A DNA stretch of 64,000 bases, taken from NCBI RefSeq assembly GCF_001905735.1, contig NZ_LISW01000001.1, positions 551,947 through 615,946 of the forward strand, given 5' to 3'. Made by a program: the position numbers and the translations under genes. Positions within the stretch are counted from its first letter, which is position 1, and the number at the start of each line of letters is the position of its first letter. Source of the stretch: Streptomyces sp. CB01249 (GTDB taxonomy: Bacteria; Actinomycetota; Actinomycetes; Streptomycetales; Streptomycetaceae). Below are positions 51,614-61,000 of this stretch, one piece after another. The notes below the pieces were generated by a model. The model did no database searches. It saw only the letters and a program-made list of their open reading frames with translations, and was not told the DNA's origin.

Positions 51614-52882
51614 GTGAAACGTCTCTCCGCCCCCGCCCGCCGCCCCCAAGAGACCCGCACCACCCCGCTGCGCCGCGCCGACATACCGGCCGCCGTGCCC
51701 GGCCGCCGCCCGACCGGGACCGGCTCCGTCCTCGGCGCGATCCTCGACCACGGGCCCGTCGCCCGGTCCACGGTCGCCCGGCTCACCGGCCTCTCGCCCG
51801 CCTCCGTCAGCGGGCACGTCGGCCGGCTGCTCGCCCGCGGACTGGTCCGGGAGGCCGCCGAGACCGCCGGGCCCAAGGGGCTCGGCCGCCCGCACATCCC
51901 CGTCGAGATCGACACCGGGAGCTATCTGGTGGCCGGGGCCCACATCGCCGTCGCCCACTCCACCCTCTCGCTGATGGACCTGCGCGGCCGGATCGTCGCC
52001 GAGGACCGGCGGCCCCACGGCTCCACCGACCCCCACCGTCTCCTCGCCCAACTCGCCGACCGGCTGCCCCCGTTGGTCGCCGCGCACGCGGGCGGGCGGA
52101 CCGTCCTCGCCCTCGGCCTGGCCACCGGCCACCGCGTCGACCCGGTCGACGGGGTGATCGTGGCGCATCCGCAGCTCGGCTGGCACGACGTCCCGGCCCG
52201 CGACCTGCTCGCCGCCGCGACCGGGCTGCCCGTCCATGTGGACAGCCACTCCCGCGCCCTGGCCCGGGCCGAGCAGCTGTTCGGCCAGGAATCGACGCGG
52301 GCCAGCACCGTCCTGCTCTTCGTCGGCGCGGTCGTGGACGCCGCCTTCGCCACCGACGGCGCCCTGCACCGGGGACCGCGCTCCGGCGCGGGCAGCGTCG
52401 CCCATCTGCCCCTGGGGGCCGGGGGATCGGGCGGTGCGGAGCCGTGCTCCTGCGGGCGGTCCGGCTGCCTCCAGTCGGAGGTCTCCGAGCGGGCCATGGT
52501 GCGGCGCGCCGCCGCCCAGGGGCTGGTGACCGGGTCCTTCCCGGAGCTGCTGGACCGGGCGCTGGCCGGGGACGCGCGGGCGGTGGAGCTGTTCCGCCGG
52601 CGGGCCCGGCTGGTGGGGCGGGCGGCGGCCCTGCTCCTCGACATGTTCGACCCGGAGGTCCTGGTCGTGGTCGAGCCGGGGGCCGGGCGGATGCCGGAGT
52701 GCCTGGCCGGTCTGCGGGCGGAGGTGGCCGAGCGGTCGGTGGTGTGCGACGACCCCGAGCGGGCCGTGGTGCCGAGCAGCTTCACCGGGTCGGTCCTGGC
52801 CGTGGCGGGCGGGGCGGTGGCCCTCGGCTCCCTGTACACGGACCCGCTGGGGCCGTGGCCCGCGCTGCCCGCGGTGTCCTGA
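51614..52882 (+). CDS. ROK-family transcriptional regulator
   Basis: A 422-residue ROK protein: an N-terminal winged HTH (about 45-110, VARSTVARLTGLSPASVSGHVGRLLARGLV) and a sugar-kinase-like ROK domain with the zinc motif CSCGRSGCLQ. The DGALHRGPRSGAGSVAHLPLG block matches the ROK signature, though some kinase residues differ. ROK repressors usually sense sugars or phosphosugars; here, following a Cys-type leader peptide and just before an organosulfur operon, a sulfur-linked ligand is plausible. GTG 51614 has GGAAGA upstream; the frame is open to 51563. Confidence 0.85.
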   Translation: MKRLSAPARRPQETRTTPLRRADIPAAVPGRRPTGTGSVLGAILDHGPVARSTVARLTGLSPASVSGHVGRLLARGLVREAAETAGPKGLGRPHIPVEIDTGSYLVAGAHIAVAHSTLSLMDLRGRIVAEDRRPHGSTDPHRLLAQLADRLPPLVAAHAGGRTVLALGLATGHRVDPVDGVIVAHPQLGWHDVPARDLLAAATGLPVHVDSHSRALARAEQLFGQESTRASTVLLFVGAVVDAAFATDGALHRGPRSGAGSVAHLPLGAGGSGGAEPCSCGRSGCLQSEVSERAMVRRAAAQGLVTGSFPELLDRALAGDARAVELFRRRARLVGRAAALLLDMFDPEVLVVVEPGAGRMPECLAGLRAEVAERSVVCDDPERAVVPSSFTGSVLAVAGGAVALGSLYTDPLGPWPALPAVS

Positions 52883-52937
52883 CACCGGACCCGCCGCGCC
52901 CCTCCCGTAATCCGACTTAATTCAGTCAGTTGCATTG

Positions 52938-52967
52938 TTGACCGGCCGCGAACGCCGACGGGATGAT
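52938..52967 (+). promoter_or_regulatory. promoter for the organosulfur operon
   Basis: TTGACC (52938-52943) and GATGAT (52962-52967), 18 bases apart. The predicted start near 52974 coincides with an ATG, giving a leaderless small ORF, then about 130 bases of leader before the flavin reductase gene. The rest of 52883-53218 has no other gene that I can support. Confidence 0.5.
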
Positions 52968-52973
52968 GGATTC

Positions 52974-53087
52974 ATGACCAGCCGACAGCGGAATTCAGCG
53001 AAAGCGTCCTCGATGACGCCGCGCTTCCGCTCGTCCGCGCCCGCCGCGCCGCGTTCCTGTCGCGGCCGCTGTCCGGGTCTCCGGTAA
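52974..53087 (+). CDS. possible leaderless upstream ORF, 37 residues, two Cys
   Basis: ATG 52974 falls on the predicted transcription start and opens a 37-residue frame (MTSRQRNSAKASS, ending RSCRGRCPGLR) that ends 131 bases before the flavin reductase gene. It contains two Cys codons close to the stop, as in Cys-responsive leader peptides, but lacks the HLTTR-HIDL signature. No Shine-Dalgarno precedes it. It could act in attenuation of the sulfur operon; the evidence is promoter position and composition only. Confidence 0.35.
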   Translation: MTSRQRNSAKASSMTPRFRSSAPAAPRSCRGRCPGLR

Positions 53088-53218
53088 ACACCCGCTGATA
53101 TCCGGCGAACGTTCCGCGCGTCCGCGCGCGCCTCGCCGTGCTCATGCACGCCTTCGCGTAATTCCAGCTGCCTATTTCGTGCTGCCCTTTTCCGGGCTTT
53201 TCACCTTCGGGAGACACG

Positions 53219-53743
53219 TTGACCGTCACTGTGCCCTCGTACGCGGCCCAGGCCGCCGCCCCCGCCCCGGCGGGGATCGCCCCCGACCGCTTCCGGCAGG
53301 CGTTCCGCCGCTACCCCGCCGGGGTCGTCGTCATCACCACCGACTCCGGCCGGGGCCCGGTCGGCTTCACCGCGACCTCGCTCACCTCGCTCTCGCTGAC
53401 CCCGCCGCTGATCTCGTTCGGCATAGGGACCACCACCTCGTCGTGGCCGCATTTCGAGCACGCCCGTACGGCCGTGGTGCACTTCCTCGGCGCCGAGCAG
53501 CAGCCCCTGGCCGCCACCTTCGCCACCAGCGGCATCGACCGCTTCGCCGCCCCCACCCGCTGGCACCGCCTGCCCGGCGGCGAGCCCCTGCTCGACGGGG
53601 TGGCCGGCCATCTGCGGGTGGAGACCGAGCAGATCGTCCCGGCCGGTGACCACCGCATCGTCATCGCCCGGGTGGTGGACGCCCAGCTCGACGAGGGCCG
53701 CGCCCCGCTGCTCTTCCACGACGGCTCCTACCTCTCCCTCTGA
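53219..53743 (+). CDS. flavin reductase (FMN-binding split-barrel)
   Basis: A 174-residue flavin reductase-like protein: FRRYPAGVVVITTDSG and GPVGFTATSLTSLSLTPPLISF, then HFLGAEQQPLAATFA. These enzymes reduce FMN with NAD(P)H and pass FMNH2 to partner monooxygenases such as the LLM-type monooxygenase encoded at 56628. TTG start 53219 with GGGAGA upstream. It heads the operon, 20 bases before the binding-protein gene. Confidence 0.9.
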   Translation: MTVTVPSYAAQAAAPAPAGIAPDRFRQAFRRYPAGVVVITTDSGRGPVGFTATSLTSLSLTPPLISFGIGTTTSSWPHFEHARTAVVHFLGAEQQPLAATFATSGIDRFAAPTRWHRLPGGEPLLDGVAGHLRVETEQIVPAGDHRIVIARVVDAQLDEGRAPLLFHDGSYLSL

Positions 53744-53763
53744 CCGGATCAGGACCTCTTCCC

Positions 53764-54831
53764 ATGCCACGCCACCACACATCCCCGGTCCTCGGCCGCC
53801 GCTCGTTCCTCGCACTCGGCGGCACCGCCCTCATCGGTACGCTCGCCGCCTGCTCGCCGCAGACGCAATCCGCCGCGAGCGCCGAACCGGCCGGAAAACT
53901 GCCGTCCGGAGCGCCGCCACCCGGCACGAAACTCTCCGTCGCCGTGCGTTCCACCCGTCTCCAGCTCGGCCCGGCGGGGCTGGAGAAGGACCTTCCCTTC
54001 ACCGTTTCCCAATGGCCCAACCTGAGCGCGGGCCCCGATATCATCCAGGGATTCCGAGCCCATTCCATCGACCTGGCCGTCAACGCCGGAATTCCACCGA
54101 TCCAGGCCCACGCCATCGACGTCGGCGCGAAGATCGTCGCCGTGCAGGTGCGGAACAACCCGTCGTACGTCTTCGCCACCGCACCCGGCTCCGACATCCG
54201 GTCCGTCGACGACTTCCGGGGCAAGAAGATCGGGTTCTCCCAGGGGCAGGCGCAGGGCGTCGTCGTGCTGCGGGCCCTGAAGCAGGCGGGCATCGGCAAC
54301 AAGGACGTGGAGCTGGTCGCCCTGCCCAGCACCCAGTTCCTCACCGCCCTCCAGTCCAAGCAGGTCGACGTCGCCCCGCTGGGCGAACCCACCCTCACCA
54401 AGTACCTGACCCAGTACGAGAAGGACGGGGCACGCGGCGTGAAGACCGACGTGGTGGACCTGCTCTCGGTGCTCTGGGCGCCCAACGAGGTGCTGAACGA
54501 CCGGGCCAAGGCCGCCGCCGTCCGCAGCTTCGTCCCGCTGTGGGCCCGGGGCCAGGTCTGGGCGTGGGAGAACACCGACGAGTGGATCGACACGTACTAC
54601 GTCAAGGACCAGGGCGTCTCCCGGGAGGACGGCAAGCGCATCGTCGCCTCGCTCAACAAGCCGCTCTTCCCGGCCTCCTGGGACGCGGCCATCGCCTGGG
54701 AACAGGAGACCGCCGACCTGCTCGCCGCCGGCGGATTCGTGCCGGAGCAGGACGCCTCCGAGCTGTTCGACCGCCGCTTCGAGGCGCTGGCGGCCCAGGC
54801 CGTACCCGCCGAGTACCGGGAGAAGTCATGA
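53764..54831 (+). CDS. ABC importer substrate-binding lipoprotein, sulfonate type
   Basis: A 355-residue extracellular lipoprotein. The N-terminus has RRSFLALGG, a twin-Arg-like start, and a lipobox LAAC (Cys31) for membrane anchoring. The mature part has the NMT1/SsuA-type periplasmic-binding fold (AVNAGIPPIQAHAIDVGAKIVAVQ, SVDDFRGKKIGFSQGQAQG). Relatives bind alkanesulfonates, taurine or related organosulfur compounds. It shares its stop with the permease start (ATGA). Confidence 0.88.
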   Translation: MPRHHTSPVLGRRSFLALGGTALIGTLAACSPQTQSAASAEPAGKLPSGAPPPGTKLSVAVRSTRLQLGPAGLEKDLPFTVSQWPNLSAGPDIIQGFRAHSIDLAVNAGIPPIQAHAIDVGAKIVAVQVRNNPSYVFATAPGSDIRSVDDFRGKKIGFSQGQAQGVVVLRALKQAGIGNKDVELVALPSTQFLTALQSKQVDVAPLGEPTLTKYLTQYEKDGARGVKTDVVDLLSVLWAPNEVLNDRAKAAAVRSFVPLWARGQVWAWENTDEWIDTYYVKDQGVSREDGKRIVASLNKPLFPASWDAAIAWEQETADLLAAGGFVPEQDASELFDRRFEALAAQAVPAEYREKS

Positions 54832-55700
54832 CCGAGCTGCTGACCCACACCACCCGCCCCGCCCCGCCGCCCGCCGCGGTCGCCGCCCCGGCGAAGGCAC
54901 CATCGGCGGCACCGAGGGGCACCCGCAGACGGCTTGGCCCAGGCCGGGCCGTCCCCTTCGGGCGGCTCATCGGCCCGGTCCTGGTCATCGCCCTGTGGTG
55001 GGCCGCCTCCGCCACCGGCTATCTCGACCCCCGGATACTCTCCGGCCCCGGCACGGTCCTCTCCACAGCCTCGGACCTCGTCTCCAGCGGCCGGCTCCAG
55101 GACAACGTCCTCATCTCGCTCCAGCGCGCCGGGCTCGGCCTCTTCTTCGGGGTGAGCGCCGGGGTCCTCCTCGCCGTCGCCGCCGGGCTGAGCCGGACCG
55201 GCGAATACCTCCTCGACGGACCGCTCCAGATCAAGCGGGCCATCCCCTCCCTGGCCATGCTGCCGCTGCTGATCCTCTGGCTCGGCATCGGCGAGCAGAT
55301 GAAGGTCACCGTCATCGCGCTCGGCGTCGCGGTGAACATGTACATCAACACGTACGCCTCGCTCACCGGCATCGACAGCCGCTACGTCGAACTCGCCGAA
55401 GGGCTCGACCTGAGCCGCGCGCAGTTCATCCGCAAGGTCGTCGTCCCCGGCTCGCTGCCCGGCTTCTTCGTCGGGCTGCGCCTCGGCGTCACTGCGTCCT
55501 GGCTCGGGCTGATCGTGGTCGAGCAGATCAACGCCACCAGCGGCATCGGCTACATGATGTTCCAGGCCCAGCAGTACGCCCAGTCCGACGTGATCATCGT
55601 GGGCCTGGTGGCCTACGGGATCTTCGGCTTCGCGTCGGACGCGGCGGTACGCGCCGTGGAGAGGAAGGTCCTGTCATGGCGACGCACCCTGGCGGGCTGA
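54828..55700 (+). CDS. ABC importer permease, sulfonate type
   Basis: A 290-residue inner-membrane permease with about six helices. A Pro/Ala-rich N-terminal extension (residues 1-40) precedes the domain. The coupling loop is EAA-like: YVELAEGLDLSRAQFIRKVVVPGSLPGFFVGLRLG. The sequence matches the SsuC/TauC group. It overlaps the binding-protein gene by 4 bases and the ATPase gene by 25 bases, so the three are translated together. Confidence 0.9.
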   Translation: MTELLTHTTRPAPPPAAVAAPAKAPSAAPRGTRRRLGPGRAVPFGRLIGPVLVIALWWAASATGYLDPRILSGPGTVLSTASDLVSSGRLQDNVLISLQRAGLGLFFGVSAGVLLAVAAGLSRTGEYLLDGPLQIKRAIPSLAMLPLLILWLGIGEQMKVTVIALGVAVNMYINTYASLTGIDSRYVELAEGLDLSRAQFIRKVVVPGSLPGFFVGLRLGVTASWLGLIVVEQINATSGIGYMMFQAQQYAQSDVIIVGLVAYGIFGFASDAAVRAVERKVLSWRRTLAG

Positions 55701-56488
55701 CCGCCCCCGGCGCGACGGCCCTCGCGCACCCCGCCATCCGCACCCGCAAGCTCGTCCGCCGCTTCGGCGACCGCGACATCCTCAAGGAACTCGACCTCAC
55801 CGTCGCCCCCGGCGAGTTCACCGCACTGCTCGGGCGCAGCGGCTCCGGCAAGTCCACCCTGCTGCGCGCCGTCGCCCGCCTCGACCACACCGTCGAGGGC
55901 TCCGGTGAACTCAGCGTCCCCGAACGGGTCTCGCTCTCCTTCCAGGACTCCCGGCTGCTGCCCTGGCTCCGGCTCATCGACAACGTCACCCTCGGGCTGC
56001 GCGGCCCCGGCGCCCGGGAACGCGGCCTCACCGCGCTCGCCGAGGTCGGCCTGGAGGGCCGCGACCGCTCCTGGCCGCACGAGCTGTCCGGCGGTGAGCA
56101 GCAGCGCGCCGCGCTCGCCCGCGCCTTGGTCCGCGAACCCGAACTCCTCCTCGCGGACGAGCCGTTCGGTGCCCTGGACGCGCTCACCCGGATCAAGATG
56201 CACGACCTGCTCCGCGAACTCTACGAACGCCACCGCCCCGCGGTGCTCCTGGTCACCCACGACGTGGACGAGGCCGTCGAACTCGCCGACCGCGTCCTGG
56301 TCCTGGAGGACGGCCGGATCTCCGTCGACCTCACCGTCGACCTGCCGACCCCGCGCTCCCGCCGCGACCCCCGCTTCCAGGAATACCGCGACACCCTGCT
56401 CACCGCCCTCGGGGTCGCCTTGCCGGTCAGGGCCGGGTCCGCGACGCCTGGCACGGCACCTCGCGGCGTTGCCGAAACGCCCCGATAG
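55676..56488 (+). CDS. ABC importer ATPase, sulfonate type
   Basis: A 270-residue ABC ATPase: Walker A GRSGSGKST, Q-loop SFQDSRLLPW, signature LSGGEQQR, Walker B LLLADEPFGALD, and H-loop VTHDVDEAV. This matches SsuB/TauB. The last 20 residues (RAGSATPGTAPRGVAETPR) are unlike the family and are encoded within a hairpin-rich repeat (56465 on), so the tail may come from an inserted repeat. It starts inside the permease gene with GAGAGGAAGG before ATG 55676. Confidence 0.9.
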   Translation: MATHPGGLTAPGATALAHPAIRTRKLVRRFGDRDILKELDLTVAPGEFTALLGRSGSGKSTLLRAVARLDHTVEGSGELSVPERVSLSFQDSRLLPWLRLIDNVTLGLRGPGARERGLTALAEVGLEGRDRSWPHELSGGEQQRAALARALVREPELLLADEPFGALDALTRIKMHDLLRELYERHRPAVLLVTHDVDEAVELADRVLVLEDGRISVDLTVDLPTPRSRRDPRFQEYRDTLLTALGVALPVRAGSATPGTAPRGVAETPR

Positions 56489-56560
56489 CTCCGCTATCGA
56501 GACGCCTCGGCGCCTTGCGATGCACCGCACCAGACGCCGCGGCCTGATCCGACCCTGACC
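56465..56560. repeat. hairpin-rich intergenic repeat (REP-like)
   Basis: GGCGTT (56465-56470) / AACGCC (56476-56481) is followed by CGATAGC (56483-56489) / GCTATCG (56493-56499), then a GACGCC...CGGCGCC block and a GACGCCGCGGC run. I recall similar strings as dispersed repeats in Streptomyces but have not checked. It overlaps the 3' end of the ATPase gene and lies in the 139-base gap before the monooxygenase gene, where it may modulate mRNA stability. Confidence 0.5.
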
Positions 56561-56627
56561 GGCAAGACGCCCCCAGGGGTCGCCCAGCCCCAGCCCCAGC
56601 CCCTCATCGACGCGAAGAAGGACTCCC

Positions 56628-58013
56628 ATGCCCCGCACGCCTGAGCGCAAGCAGCTCCACCTCAACGCCTTCCTCATGTCCACCGGCCACCACGAGGCGT
56701 CCTGGCGGCTGCCCGAGAGCCCGGCCGAGGCCAACTCCGACATCGAGCACTACAAGAACCTCGCCCGGATCGCCGAACGCGGGCGCCTCGACTCGCTGTT
56801 CCTCGCCGACAGCCCCGTTCTGATGGGCGACCCCGGCCGCCGCCCCGCCGCCAAGCTGGAACCCACCGTCCTGCTCACGGCGCTCGCCGGGGCCACCCGC
56901 CACATCGGCCTCATCGCCACCGCGTCGACCAGCTACAACGAGCCGTACAACCTGGCCCGCAGGTTCGCCTCGCTCGACCACGTCTCGGGCGGCCGGGCCG
57001 GCTGGAACATCGTCACCACCGCGGGCGCCGACGCGGCCCGCAACTTCGGCCTGGACGACACCCCGCTGCACCACGACCGTTACCGGCGCGCCGGGGAGTT
57101 CGTGGAGGTGTCCACCAAGCTCTGGGACAGCTGGGCCGACGACGCGGTGATCGCCGACAAGGAACGCGGGGTGCACGCCCTGGCCGAGCGGGTCAAGCAG
57201 ATCGGGCACCGGGGTGAGTTCTTCCGGGTCGACGGACCGCTCAACGTACAACGCCCCCCGCAGGGCTACCCGTTGCTCGTGCAGGCCGGTTCCAGCGAGG
57301 ACGGCAAGGACTTCGCCGCCCGGTACGCGGAGGCGGTGTTCACCGCGCAGCAGACGCTGGAGGAGGGCATCGCGTTCTACAAGGACGTCAAGGAGCGCAC
57401 CACCGCCCTCGGCCGCAACCCCGACGGCATCAAGATCCTGCCCGGCATCGTCCCCGTCATCGGGGAGACGGAGGCCGAGGCGCTGGCGCTCGACGCCGAA
57501 CTCGAAAACCTCATCGTCCCCGAGTACGCCAAGCTCCAGCTGGCCAAGCGGCTGAAGATCGCCCCCGACGACCTCGATCTGGACGCGGAACTCCCCGAGG
57601 ACATCCCCACCGAGGACGACATCGAGGGCGCCAAGAGCCGCTACACCCTCATCGTGGAGCTGGCCAGACGCGAGAAGCTGACGGTGCGTCAGCTCATCGG
57701 ACGGCTCGGCGGCGGGCGCGGCCACCGCACCTTCGCCGGGACCGCCGAGCAGGTCGCGGACACCATCGAGCACTGGTACGACAGCGGGGCCGCCGACGGC
57801 TTCAACATCATGCCCGCCGTCCTCCCCTCCGGCCTGGAGGTCTTCGTGGACCGGGTGGTGCCGATCCTCCAGGAGCGCGGCCTGTTCCGCACCGAGTACA
57901 CCGCGAGCACCCTGCGCGGCCACTACGGGCTGCCCCGCCCCGCCAACCGCCTCTTCGACGACATCGTCCGCGGCGCCGGCGAGTACGGCATCGGCCTGGC
58001 GGAGGCCCGGTGA
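56628..58013 (+). CDS. FMN-dependent monooxygenase, NtaA/SnaA/DszA family (LLM)
   Basis: A 461-residue bacterial luciferase-like monooxygenase: LHLNAFLMSTGHHEASWRLP, then DHVSGGRAGWNIVTT and LLVQAGSSEDGKDFAAR, signature blocks of the NtaA/SnaA/SoxA/DszA group. It uses FMNH2 from the flavin reductase and O2 to oxidise substrates such as nitrilotriacetate, dibenzothiophene sulfone or alkanesulfonates. With the sulfonate-type importer, desulfonation of an organosulfur compound is likely. ATG 56628; stop shared with the exporter start (GTGA). Confidence 0.9.
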   Translation: MPRTPERKQLHLNAFLMSTGHHEASWRLPESPAEANSDIEHYKNLARIAERGRLDSLFLADSPVLMGDPGRRPAAKLEPTVLLTALAGATRHIGLIATASTSYNEPYNLARRFASLDHVSGGRAGWNIVTTAGADAARNFGLDDTPLHHDRYRRAGEFVEVSTKLWDSWADDAVIADKERGVHALAERVKQIGHRGEFFRVDGPLNVQRPPQGYPLLVQAGSSEDGKDFAARYAEAVFTAQQTLEEGIAFYKDVKERTTALGRNPDGIKILPGIVPVIGETEAEALALDAELENLIVPEYAKLQLAKRLKIAPDDLDLDAELPEDIPTEDDIEGAKSRYTLIVELARREKLTVRQLIGRLGGGRGHRTFAGTAEQVADTIEHWYDSGAADGFNIMPAVLPSGLEVFVDRVVPILQERGLFRTEYTASTLRGHYGLPRPANRLFDDIVRGAGEYGIGLAEAR

Positions 58014-61000
58014 CCGACTGTCCGCACCCGGGGACCGGTCCGGGCGGGGGCACGGCCGAGCAGCCCCCGCCCGGCTGGGCGCGGCGGCTGCTGGGCTACT
58101 GCCTGCGCCACCGCACCGATCTCCTCATGGCCTTCGGCGCCGCCGTGACCGCCGCCGTCGCCACCGCCGCCCTGCCCCTCGTGCTGCGGCACGTGGTGGA
58201 CGGGGTGGCGGCCGGCACCACCGCCTCGCTCGTCCCCTGGACCGGGCTGCTCGCCGCACTCGGCGCGCTCCGGTTCGGCGCGAGCTTCACCCGCCGCTAC
58301 CGCTCGGGGCGGCTCTCCCTGGGAGTCCAGTACGACCTGCGCAACGACGCGTTCGCCGCGCTGCTCCGGCTCGGCGGCGCCCAGCAGGACGATCTGCGCA
58401 CCGGGCAGGTGGTGAGCCGGTCCATCTCCGACATCACCCTCATCCAGACCCTGCTGCAGTTCCTGCCCAACCTCACGGGCAACGCCCTGATGTTCCTGTT
58501 CTCGCTGGCCGTCATGGCGTTCCTGTCGCCGCTGCTGACCGTCGTGGCGCTCGTCGTCGGCCCGCTGCTCTGGCTCATCGCGCTCCGCAGCCGCCGCGAC
58601 CTGTTCCCCGCCAACTGGCACGCCCAGCAGGAGGCCGCCGAGGTCGCCTCCACCGTCGAGGCGACCGTCACCGGCGTCCGCGTCGTGAAGGGCTTCGGCC
58701 AGGAGCAGCGCGAGCTCACCGGCCTCGAAGCGCGCGCCCGCCACCTCTTCGCCTCCCGGCTGCGCGTCGTCCGCTTCACCAGCCGCTACAACCCCGCCCT
58801 CCAGGCGGTCCCGGCCCTCGGCCAGGTCGCCGTGCTGGCGCTCGGCGGCTGGATGGCCCTGCACGGCCGGATCTCGCTCGGCACGTTCCTCGCGTTCACC
58901 ACCTACCTGGGCTCCTTCGTCACCCCCGTACGCCAGGTCGCCACGCTGCTCACGGTCTGGCAGCAGGCCCGGGCCGGCGCCGAACGCGTCCTGGAAGTCG
59001 TGGACGAGGCCCCCGTCATCACCGACGCGCCGCACGCCCGCGCACTGCCCGACGCACCCCCGGCCCTCTCCTGGGACGACGTCACCTTCGGATACGGCGA
59101 CGGCGCCCCGCTCCTGGACGGCTTCACCCTGGACATCCGCCCCGGCGAGACCCTGGCCCTGATCGGTCCGGCCGGCTCCGGCAAGTCCACCGCCGCCGCG
59201 CTGCTGCCGCGCTTCTACGACGTGCCCTCCGGCGCGGTACGGGTCGGCGGCACCGACGTCCGCGACCTCACCCTCGCCTCGCTGCGCTCCCGGATCGGCT
59301 ACGTCTTCGAGGAGAGCCTGCTCCTCTCGGACACCGTGCGCGCCAACATCGCGTACGGGATGCCGGACGCCACCGACGAACAGGTGCGCGCGGCGGCCCG
59401 CATCGCCCGCGCCGACGAGTTCATCGAACGGCTCCCGCAGGGCTACGACACCCTCGTCGGCGAACAGGGCCTCACCCTGTCCGGCGGACAGCGCCAGCGC
59501 ATGGCCCTCGCCCGCGCCCTCATCGGCGACCCGGCCGTGCTCGTCCTGGACGACGCCACCTCCGCCATCGACGCCCGGGTGGAGGCCGAGATCCACCACC
59601 GGCTGCGCGCGGACGACCGCCGCCGCACCACCCTGATCATCGCCCACCGCCGTTCCACCCTGGAGCTCGCCGACCGCGTCGCGATCGTCGACGGCGGCCG
59701 GGTCACGGACACCGGCACGCCCGACGAACTGCGCGGCCGGTCCGCCCTGTTCCGGGACCTCCTGGCCACGGACGACCGCGCCGACGACCACCCGGACACC
59801 CCCCTTGCCCCCGACCCCGGCTGCCCCACCCCGCACCTGTGGCTGCGCCCCGAGGAGGACGAGGACGAACAGCTGGAGGGCACCGCAGTCCGGGCCGCCC
59901 AGGCGCTCGCCGAAGCCGCCGCCACCTCCGGGCCGGGACGCGCGGGCCCCGGCGGCGGGGTGCTCGGCTCGGCCCCGCCCAGCCCCGAACTCCTCGCCGG
60001 TCTGGCCCGCCTCCCGCTGCCCGCCGCCGACCCGGAGGTGCCCACCGAACAGGCCGTCGCCGCCGACGCCCGCTTCGGGCTCGGCGCCCTGCTCAGGCCC
60101 TTCCGGCTGCCGCTGCTCCTCGGCCTGCTGCTCGTCGCGCTCGACGCGGGCGCCCAGATCACCGTGCCGGTCCTCGTCCGGTACGGCGTGGACCGGGGCG
60201 TGGCCCACCAGGCCGGACACGTCCTGCTCGCCGCCGCGGCGGCCGCCGGTCTCGTGGTGGCCGCGAACTGGCTGATCGGCGTGGCCCAGGTGCGGACCAC
60301 CGGACGCACCGGCGAACGCCTCCTCTACACCCTCCGGGTGAAGACCTTCGCCCAGCTCCAGCGCCTCGGCCTCGACTACTACGAGCGCGAACTCGGCGGC
60401 CGGATCATGACCCGGATGACCACGGACGTGGACGCCCTGTCGAACTTCCTGCAGACCGGCCTCATCACCGCCGTGGTCAGCCTGCTCACCGTCACCGGAG
60501 TGCTGGTCGCCCTCCTGGTCATCGACGCGGAACTCGCCCTCGTCCTGCTCGCCGCGCTCCCGCTGCTCATCGCGGCCACCGCCGTCTTCCGCCACTACTC
60601 GGTCCCCGCCTACCGCGAGGCCCGGGAGCGGATCAGCGCCGTCAACGCCTGCCTCCAGGAGAACGTCACCGCGATCCGCGTCACCCAGGCGTTCCGCCGC
60701 GAGCAGCGCAACGCCGCCGACTTCGCCGTACTGGCCCGCTCCTTCCGCGACTCCCGGCTGCGCGCCCAGCGGTACATGGGCACGTTCTTCCCGTTCGTGG
60801 AGTTCCTCGGCACGCTCTGCTCGGCGGCGGTGCTCACCGTGGGCGCGGCGCAGGTCCGCTCGGGCGAGCTGAGCGCCGGGACCCTCATCGCGTTCCTGCT
60901 GTACGTGGAGCTGTTCTTCTCGCCGATCCAGCAGCTCTCGCAGGTCTTCGACGGGTATCAGCAGGCGGTGGTCGGCCTCGGCCGCCTCCGCGCCCTGATG

